A stretch of DNA of 64,000 nt, taken from contig NC_084795.1 of assembly GCF_963169125.1 (NCBI RefSeq), positions 94,980,911 to 95,044,910 on the forward strand, written 5' to 3'. Origin of the DNA: Humulus lupulus. Lineage: Eukaryota > Streptophyta > Magnoliopsida > Rosales > Cannabaceae. Below the pieces are notes generated by a model. That model saw only the letters and a program-made list of their open reading frames with translations, was not told the DNA's origin and did no database searches. Shown in pieces: positions 56,450 through 64,000 of this stretch. Within the stretch, counting starts at the first letter, position 1. Each line of letters begins with the position of its first letter. The position numbers were made by a program, and so were the translations under genes.

Positions 56450-56529
56450 GATTTTTTTTTTGTTAGTCTCATTTGCCAAATTCCCTAAATCTAAGTTACC
56501 CGAAAGATTTCTCTCAGCCTCCATCTCTC

Positions 56530-56790
56530 ACTCACGAAGACTCACTCCGCCCTCACGAAGACTCACTCCGCCCTCACGAAGTCTCTCTGCCCTCACCGCC
56601 TCACGAAGTCTCTCTCTTGTCTCGTCTCTCTAGAGTGGAGCTCTTTCTCCGTCTCGTCTCATCTCGTCTCGTCTTCTCAACTCATCTCTGCCTCACGAAG
56701 ACTCGCTCCAGAGTGGAGCTCTTTCTCCGCCTCACGAAGTCACGCTTCAGAGTGGAGCTTCTCTGCCTCACGAGTTCTCTGCCTCACGCC
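56530..56790. repeat. CTCACGAAG-type tandem repeat
   Basis: Nearly perfect 21-22 bp units CTCACGAAGACTCACTCCGCC at 56530-56600, then degenerate copies alternating with AGAGTGGAGCT(C)TTTCTCC to about 56790. Lies in the CACTA 5' region. The Ser/Arg-rich frames over it are not genes. Confidence 0.75.
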
Positions 56791-56840
56791 CACTATCTCA
56801 GGTTCGTTTCTCTCATCCCTGATAATACAAATTTTTGGCT

Positions 56841-58727
56841 GAATGTTGTAGATTGATATGATAAAAAACCCATCTTTGATAGAAACTAGATTGATATGCA
56901 ATTTTAGATATTGTTATGTTCAATGTTCAAGAGAAACAGCTATGAAGAAAAGATGTAGAGATCGAGTCATTTGAACTCGAACAGCTTTTTTTATTTAATA
57001 TACAATCACCTAAAATTTATTTATTCATTTTTAAATTCAATATAAAATTCCCGTGGATATAATGTCAATCTCTCCAACATCTCAATCTACCAAACGGAAG
57101 AGTGTGGGCTAACAAATTTCTCAATAAAAATATTATAATTATAATAATAACAATATGTATATACCACCATTTATAAACTTAGAAAAACAATATCTAGACT
57201 CTACTAGTAAATATTATATCTAGACTTTATCAATAAAGCTAATTAACGAGAATAATATTCTAAATACAGTCTCTATCCTAACTCAGTAAAAAGCATGAAA
57301 TAAGGAGTTCATATAAGTATAACACCAAAGACACCACCTTAAGTGAGTAGAAGTATTGAAAACTTTTTTTTGAAATCTAGTCACAACTGTTATTAACAGT
57401 TGAGAACCATAAGAAACACAATCCCCACAGCAAGCTTATACATTTGTTTAATGTTGATGTGTTGTCCTCTTGTATTTGTCGGAGTTGATTTTGGCTTAAA
57501 GCCATCAATAAAATAGTGTAATATTTATAGTGACTTATTAAGTGAGATTAATTTTAATGAAATTTTGCTAGGAGATAGTTGTATATTTTCCATTTTCACT
57601 TTTCTCCTACTCTCTAATTCAACTATCTAATCTTACATTCTATAATGTATTCTAACCTTTCTCACACACTCACACATATACATATATAATACTTATAAGA
57701 GCTCTGCATGCTTGGATATTTATGACATTGCTTAAACTCCAAATGGTATCTATTAGTACTGATAATCTATAAAATTGTTTACAACGCCTATATGTATGTA
57801 TACATTGTTTATATATATATTACATATGGAATCCTGAACCGTGTTGCACCCCCTTCATATGTAATATATGTAAGAAAAATAGTCATCTAGATTGTGAGTA
57901 CTGCATTTTTAAACCCATTAATTATTGTGAGCAGAACTCCAGAAAATTTTAAAAAAGTACTTCTACTGTAGTGATGATCAGAAGTTTCAGACCACATTGT
58001 GAGTACTGCATTTTGTAATTAAAAACCCAAATTTTAGTAAAAATAATTTGATATTGCTGACGACTACATGAACAAATATTTATATGTATATAATATATAT
58101 ATACATGTAATTGGTCATGGTGACCTCTAACTCAAAAAGTTTCTATCAATATTTAAATAAATGCAACTAACTAGCCAACTAAAAATATAACTACCTAGTT
58201 CTAGTTATTAGCTAGCTCTACTATGAACTAGCCAGAAGTAAAAAAGTTCATTTGTGCTCTCATTCACTGGGGGAAGTTCCCCAAAATGAAAGTACTATAA
58301 CCCGTTGTTGTGATCAATATATTATCCATTGGTACTATATTATAGAATATACACACACACAGAGAGGCATATATATATATGTGTGTGTATGTATATTCTA
58401 CTTATCTACATTGTTTCATAAGGCCACGGCGAAATTAAATTCTCTCTCTTACTGGATCTCTCCCGTTCCCAATTCAGAATTCTAGCAGTGACACTAAAAC
58501 AGAGAATCTAGGGATTGAGAGGATGAAATGAGAGAGAAACAGTCTCGCTCTCGCAGTAGCAACTTTTCGAGTATATTTGTCAGTATAAGTATTGAAAACT
58601 TAACCATTAATAAAGAAACTTAAAGCCCAATCGATAGAGAGGACTCCTCAAAATTTATCAAATATTTCATATCTCAACTTAAAAGTCACATGTCTAAGGA
58701 AAAGAACTAAGTAAAACAAAGAAAATT
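56841..58727. other. CACTA interior without recognised gene
   Basis: AT-rich. It contains a (CA)n...(TG)n imperfect hairpin at 58345-58395 and short TA runs (57820, 58090). No coding sequence I can support. Confidence 0.5.
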
Positions 58728-59012
58728 GGGTTTCCTGCTTGGGCCACTAAGTTCTCGGATTGGACAGTTAGACTTAGTGCTGGGAAAAATGACAGCTTTA
58801 GTTTAACTATGAATATGATTCTTGCTGCAGTGGTTTATAATATTTGGAGGAATAGGAATAGATGCATTTTTGATGGGTTTTCACTATCAGCTTATTGTAT
58901 AGCCAAAGAGATTATTACTTTAGTTAAATATAGATTGTATATGGTTCATAGCAGGAAAGATGTCCCTCATCTCAAGCTTTTCTTAAGAAAGCTTCAAATG
59001 TATGTAATGTGA
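58728..59012 (+). pseudogene. LINE ORF2 C-terminal fragment
   Basis: GFPAWATKFSDWTVRLSAG, then AAVVYNIWRNRNRCIF and IAKEIITLVKYRLYM, ending at TGA. VYxIWRxRNxxxF is the hallmark at the end of plant LINE (and LINE-derived zf-RVT) proteins. The upstream RT and endonuclease are absent, and no poly(A) tail is seen nearby. Confidence 0.7.
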
Positions 59013-60340
59013 GGGTGGGTTCTTGATTGGACTGTATTGGTTCTGTTTGGGCAGTTTGCCTTTCTGTTGTCATTACTTTTATAATTCTGCATTTTTTTCT
59101 TTGTTATTGCTTGTTTAATTTTCAAGAAACTTAAAAATATGCTAACCAAATAAACTGCCTTGTAAAAGTCACCCTCGAGTAGGTGCTGAATTATGTATCA
59201 AGTCATGTGTCTTTATGCTTTTCCTTCAATCTAAGTTCTAGCCTATGTGGCTCATTAGTTTGTTACTTGACATTAGCTATATATCCAATAATAGTATAAT
59301 ATAAACTTTTGGACCATATAAGTTATAAGGTTATGCCTTTAAAGATGATGGATCACAAAACTATCATATATATGACGATCATCATCACAATAGTACTAAT
59401 CTTTTGAGGCTTTGAATATCTCGCATAACTGGGACTTCACTACTATAATACTAACTATACATAGTGAGTGTTACCATCTATCTTTATAAGTCTCTTAATA
59501 TAAAGATTCATATTTGAGCAAAAGACTACATTATTACAACATGCAATTATTTACTGCAATATGTATATCAAGTTATATCAAAGTCATAAAATTTGAAAGT
59601 GTCAAATAAATTTGTTTGCTATACTTTGGTATCTTAATATTGGAATCTATTGAGTGTTGAACTTGGATAGAATAGTAATAACTATCAAGAAACTGTATCA
59701 ACTGTCAAGAAAATATATTAACAACTAAACAGTCTTGGCTTAACTGCTAAAACAGAATAAGAGCTGAACTAAAGGAGGTTATTATCCTGCCATACAAAAT
59801 ATAATGAAAATGCGCTTAACTAATTCTTTTATTTCTATTTTCCCTATCCTGCCCAAACATGTACATGCTTTATTGTCTATGGTATGAGGTTTTAGTAGCA
59901 CAAGAATGTTGATATTTTTTTAATCAATGATCATTTGAGTATGCAAATAATATCTATGTCTTTGTTCATGTAATTTTTATTTTGATCTTATAAGCATGTT
60001 GTTCTTTCAATATGAGATAATTGTGACATGACTTTTTGATTTATTGGGTTCTCTACACACGTTTCTAAATTTCTTTAACTCTTTCAGAAATTCAGAAAAG
60101 AAGACAAGCAACTTTAGGGAACTGAGGCATTTATAAAGGGATCTCATATTTTCATCTCAACTAGGTTTGGTTCATTTGGCTATTTTTTCACTTTCAAGGT
60201 ATTCATTATGTAATTTTTTTTAATGATGACTCCTAATTAAAGGTCGAATGATGTTGATAGTTTATTAATTGGTATGTAATTTTGCTTTCATTTTAGTGGC
60301 TTCATTGGATTTCAAATTGGAGGGAACTTTATTTGCAGCA
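59013..60340. other. CACTA interior, non-coding
   Basis: AT-rich, intron-like, starting with possible LINE 3' untranslated sequence. No gene recognised. Confidence 0.5.
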
Positions 60341-60884
60341 GTTTGCAAGAGGTATGTTTTCTTTTATTTTTGTTAAAATACTTTGCAAATGTTAGAGGAG
60401 TTTGAATATCTTAGATATTCATCCATAGTGAAGTAGGTTATGAGATTATTATTATTGTGTGCTGCGGTGATAACGGAAGGTTGAGAACTTGTGTGTATTA
60501 GTGAAGTAGGTTCTGAGAAATTTGTGTGCTGCGGCGAGATAAGGAAGAAAACTTGTGTGTTGTTTGAATATTTTGAATTGATAATGATTGATGGTTGGTT
60601 AATAAATATGGCTGGAATGTTTTTTGATTTTCTGTTAGTTATTTGATGTATATCTAATAAACTTCAAAAACCATAGAAATTTGAAAGTAGAATCGAAACC
60701 CATGTGGGGAAATATATTAGAATAATTATAGAAATAACTTCTTGCAATTCAAAAACTATATTTTCATTTGGCTGAATTGCAATAATAACTAAGATTCATG
60801 TTTAATTTTTTGGTTAGTCTTTAATTTTGTATTTTTTTTAATTTTGATGTTGAATTCATGTCTTTCTATCTTACTTGTAAATAG

Positions 60885-61500
60885 AATACATCTACTCAGA
60901 GAGAGGAGCAATCAAATGTCAATGTTCAATCAAATTCTCATGTTCATTTCACTCAGGTAATTATGATACTAATTATATGAAAATGATAAAATCTAAAACA
61001 TATAATATTCAATATAAAATCATTTACTGCTGCTGAATTTGTTATATTGATATATTGTTAGAGTGTCAAGAACCACACATTTGGCTCAAAATGAAAAATA
61101 TTAGATTGGATTGGATTTGGAGAATTTATTGCAGAAGGTTGTTTTATCTCAAGTGACCCAAAGGATGAGGTTCACCATGTTCCTCTTGGGCCTAGTGCTA
61201 TGAAAGTGGGGATAGATCTTGTGAGAAAGAATGATGTATTTCTGTGGAGGCCTTCAACAATTATGTCTACTATAGAAGATGCTGTAGGTAGTATAATTGC
61301 ATGGCCAGCTGATAAAGTTATAATTAGGTAATTAACTTTTTTTATGTACTCTTTTAGTTTACTATAACTTTAAGTTGAAGCATTACTTATTTAAATTTTG
61401 TTGTAGCTAAACAAATGGACTCACAACAAAGACAAGTGCACAAATGATGATGAATTGAAGGATGGAGCAAGTTTCACGCATGGTTTACTTTTGTGTATCT
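60885..61500 (+). pseudogene. CACTA accessory protein remnant (TNP1/DUF8039-like)
   Basis: 61095-61330 is open: GFGEFIAEGCFISSDPKDEV, HHVPLGPSAMKVGIDLVRKN, FLWRPSTIMSTIEDAVGSII and AWPADKVI. This is the WP-containing domain found near the C-terminus of plant En/Spm-associated proteins. A short upstream exon (about 60885-60957, TQREEQSNVNVQSNSHVHF) ends at a GTAATT donor. A downstream exon (after GTTGTAG, 61408) reads LNKWTHNKDKCTNDDELKDG and stops. The transposase proper is not present. Confidence 0.65.
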
Positions 61501-61789
61501 TGTAATGTTTCTATTTTTCATTTTTGAAGTAAAAATTGTTCAAGATTATAAAACTTTATTATGTTATGCTTTCAAACTTAAGTTAGAACTAAGATCTCAT
61601 GAAGTAGACACATTCATGGTTTGAATTAGTTATTGTTTAATGTAATACTTATGGTTTATCAATCTATTGAGAATTACATTTTATGATTAATTTTGAATTT
61701 TTTTTTATCCAAATACAATAATGAAAATCTTTTAATTAAAAAAAAAACCATATAAGTATACTTATCAAAATAAAATTTAAAATTTTATT

Positions 61790-62110
61790 ACTATATGTTA
61801 TGATTTAAAAACATATTATAAGCGTAAAAAATCGTTATGGTTTATATAATATAACAAACTAAAAATGTTATCAAAATAATCAAATGTAACAGTTGAAAAG
61901 TGTTATGAAAAAAGTACAAGATTAAACTTCAAATTTATAACCAAAAACTCTATCTAAATGTTATTATTTGAATATTATAGCACCTAAAAATGTGTTATTG
62001 AATAGTTTAAGATAACACCAAACATAACATTCAAAAACTGTTATAGAAAAGACTGGACTTTTAATAACAGGGGCTATGTTAGCATTTTCAGAAGTGCTAT
62101 CAATAGTCCC
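61790..62110. repeat. CACTA right subterminal repeats
   Basis: Many short TGTTAT(A/G) and ATAACA motifs in both orientations over about 320 bp before the right end. Such clusters bind the accessory protein in characterised CACTA elements. Confidence 0.6.
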
Positions 62111-62229
62111 GGTTAGCAGTTTTTAAGTGTTATGAATACTGTTTTTTCTTGTAGTGACACTTACATTGGCGGTTAGATTCGGAGCTTTGAGTGTGTGTAT
62201 CGAGGATAACTTCATGCGAATGAACCGTT

Positions 62230-62243
62230 GCACTGATACAAAC
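62230..62243 (-). other. Primer-binding site of Tekay E, degenerate
   Basis: The minus strand reads GTTTGTATCAGTGC next to the LTR end GTTACA, near to TGGTATCAGAGC. Confidence 0.65.
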
Positions 62244-64000
62244 TGTAACGACCCAGCTATTCTAGACCTTGGACCATTAATAACTACTATACTAATCTTA
62301 AGAAAACGTACATATGAAATAACCATAACTTTATATAAAAACTGTAAAGTAAAGGTTAAATACATAAAAATTCATTTAGGATATCGTATCCCATTGTTTT
62401 GAAAATAAAACAAAACATAACTTAAATAAATTGGTTACAAAATTAAGTGCGGAAAAATAATACATAGAAATCATAACTAAAAGACTAAAAAGAAACTTCA
62501 TCCTCTAATCGAACGCTCAGTCCATCGATTCCATCCTGCCTCAATACACATCCCCAAGCTGCCAATAATCTTTCTACCGCCATAACTATTTTCCTGCACA
62601 TATAAAACATAAAAGAATGAGCCTAATGCCCAGCAAGGAAAATCTACTACAAGCATGAAACATAATCATACACATAACTATAGCTATAAACATATAACAT
62701 ATATATCTATAAAGACGTACATCATATAAGACTATACTATTAATTTCCATTAAAACATGTGATAAACCATCTACGTCCCCTTTATAATATCTGAGGTAGG
62801 TTAGATCACATGGTAGGTTTATGATAACCCATCTACATCTCCTGTCTAATATCTGAGGTAGGTTAAATCATAACCATGAAACATAAGAAAACATAACATA
62901 ACATAACATACTATAGCATAACTTATCATAACATATCAACATAACATATAAGCATATAAAACTATCCTATTTTCCTTACCAATATACCGGGATGATGCGA
63001 ACAAAATCAGGATTTTGGAACACTCCTAAAAACCATAATAGAGAGGTGAGTATACTAAAGAAAAGGGATGAAAAGAATGAACTACACCATAGAAAAGATA
63101 CTTACCAATAAGAATCTTACGTTCAAGATCTTAGATGCCTAACTAAGAATAGAGAATACGAGTTAGGATTTGAGTAGAAAAACTATAAGAACAATACAGA
63201 AAGGAACTAGAATAAGGAATACCTTGAATGCTTCTATGACCGAACTATACATCGAAACCGAAATACACTATAACCTTACTTCCCAAGTGTTTATTAAGCT
63301 TATAATGATTAAGCTTATAACCCCAACCCAAGTGTTTATCACTCTATAGTCTCACTAGCACCTGGAAGGCTCTGATTAATGCTTGAAGAATGAATGAAAA
63401 GGCTTGGTGCTAGGTCCTATTTATAGAGTTCTAGGAATAAAAATCTTCTTTTTGGCTTTGAATAAAAATAATGAATTTAATTGAAAATATTTGAATATCC
63501 TTCAGCCAAAGGCTTAGGACTTGGTCAAATTGTTCAGAGAGATTTAAGGAGTCAAAGCTTGATTATTAAAACAAAAATAATAAAAACAAATAGAATCCTA
63601 ACTTCTAACTCCCTAAATCTCGTAACTCTAAACATACCTGCAGTAAAATCAACATATCTAGATCTGTAGGAATCCGATTTAGACTCTCTTTATACCGTTA
63701 GAAAGCTAATTCAATTATCTACAACTTTATAAAAAATACTATTTTTATAAATTCATAAGATAACTTGGTCAAAAATAGGTCGGAAGTTACAGTACCCTAA
63801 AATTACGAAAAATCTATTTAGTTATCTAAATCTCAAATAAATAAAATTGTGACAAATGTCATGCTCCTAACAAATTATGGTGAAGACTAAGTCTTATATT
63901 TCCCTTATTTTATCATTAAAATAATAATCCCTTAATAATCATACATATGACAAGTGTCATATTTCTATTGGCTCTATCTAAACCTTAGGAATAACCATGC
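62244..64000 (-). repeat. 5' LTR of Tekay E, runs off the right edge
   Basis: The inner end is TGTAACGACCC at 62244. TATA box at 63418-63425 (minus TATAAATA). A ~60-bp direct duplication lies at 62758-62872 (TATCTGAGGTAGGTTA twice). Near the window edge the minus strand reads CCTAAGGTTTAGATA and TGACACTTGTCA, matching the outer part of the D LTR at 37414-37465, so the LTR start should be only a short distance outside. Confidence 0.78.

Larger units (their letters stand above)
56318..62156. mobile_element. CACTA (En/Spm-like) DNA transposon
   Basis: 5839 bp. Left end CACTACAACAATATTTAG, right end TTTTTTCTTGTAGTG, i.e. CACTACAA inverted ends. The 3-bp duplication ACA lies on both sides (56315-56317 and 62157-62159). 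Subterminal repeats with TGTTAT and AGAAGTGCTAT motifs are present at both ends. It contains remnants of a CACTA accessory protein and a LINE scrap but no complete transposase, so it is non-autonomous. It lies in the leader of Tekay E. Confidence 0.88.
52050..64000 (-). mobile_element. Tekay-like element E, interrupted by a solo LTR and a CACTA transposon
   Basis: Minus strand: 5' LTR from 62244 to beyond the right edge, primer site 62230-62243, leader 62160-62229 and 55769-56317 (split by CACTA), gag 55768-52482 (split by a solo LTR), zinc knuckle and beginning of protease to about 52050. Pol is missing; Retand2 sequence follows instead. Confidence 0.86.

Noticed and set aside
56473..56856. 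127-codon Ser/Arg/Leu frame in the CACTA 5' region
   Set aside because: Encoded by the CTCACGAAG tandem repeat; two frames are open at once and neither resembles a transposase.

Overview
The window is plant nuclear DNA, almost certainly eudicot, and consists almost entirely of nested, broken transposable elements. The evidence is: Ty3/gypsy polyproteins of the Tat/Retand and Tekay (Del, chromodomain) lineages; Ty1/copia gag and integrase with an initiator-tRNA(Met) primer site; an Athila-type LTR with its Asp-tRNA-like primer site; a CACTA DNA transposon; and a LINE scrap. The LTR styles remind me of Cannabaceae or related Rosales, but that is an impression and not a demonstration. I found no host gene, rRNA gene or intact tRNA gene. 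No element is intact: nearly every polyprotein is split by stops, frameshifts or deletions.

Layout, left to right. (1) 1-4403: Tat/Retand-like element I, minus strand, entering from the left edge, with RT, protease, gag and a 5' LTR. (2) 4404-6822: AT-rich DNA and a copia-type LTR. (3) 6823-15675: Tekay element A, minus strand, with two LTRs around gag-pro-RT-RH-INT-chromodomain. (4) 15676-16563: copia integrase remnant fused to a second copia LTR. (5) 16564-18560: Athila-type LTR, primer site and leader. (6) 18561-20866 and 33336-37373: Tekay element C, minus strand, split by a copia gag remnant (20880-22111 and 31670-33335). That remnant is itself split by a Tat/Retand element (22112-31669, 'Retand1'). 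C also carries a solo LTR (35042-37282). (7) 37401-41476: Tekay element D, plus strand. (8) 41477-52050: Tat/Retand element 'Retand2', plus strand, with full-length but dead gag-pol. (9) 52050-64000: Tekay element E, minus strand, carrying a solo LTR in gag (53162-55525) and a 5.8 kb CACTA transposon in its leader (56318-62156).

The most interesting biology lies in the two Tat/Retand elements. Each carries, between pol and its right end, a multi-exon antisense gene with its own minus-strand TATA box. The encoded protein resembles the plant 'putative gypsy-type transposon' family and has a C-terminal coiled coil. In Retand1 the splice sites I can read keep frame across introns. RT, RNase H and integrase have been excised from that copy with a short repeat at the scar, while gag, protease, 3' tandem repeats and the antisense gene remain. 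A tRNA-like A-box/B-box segment lies just downstream of its antisense TATA box. Separately, several Tekay LTRs carry, at an apparently homologous internal site, a cassette of short GC-rich palindromes whose motif differs from LTR to LTR.
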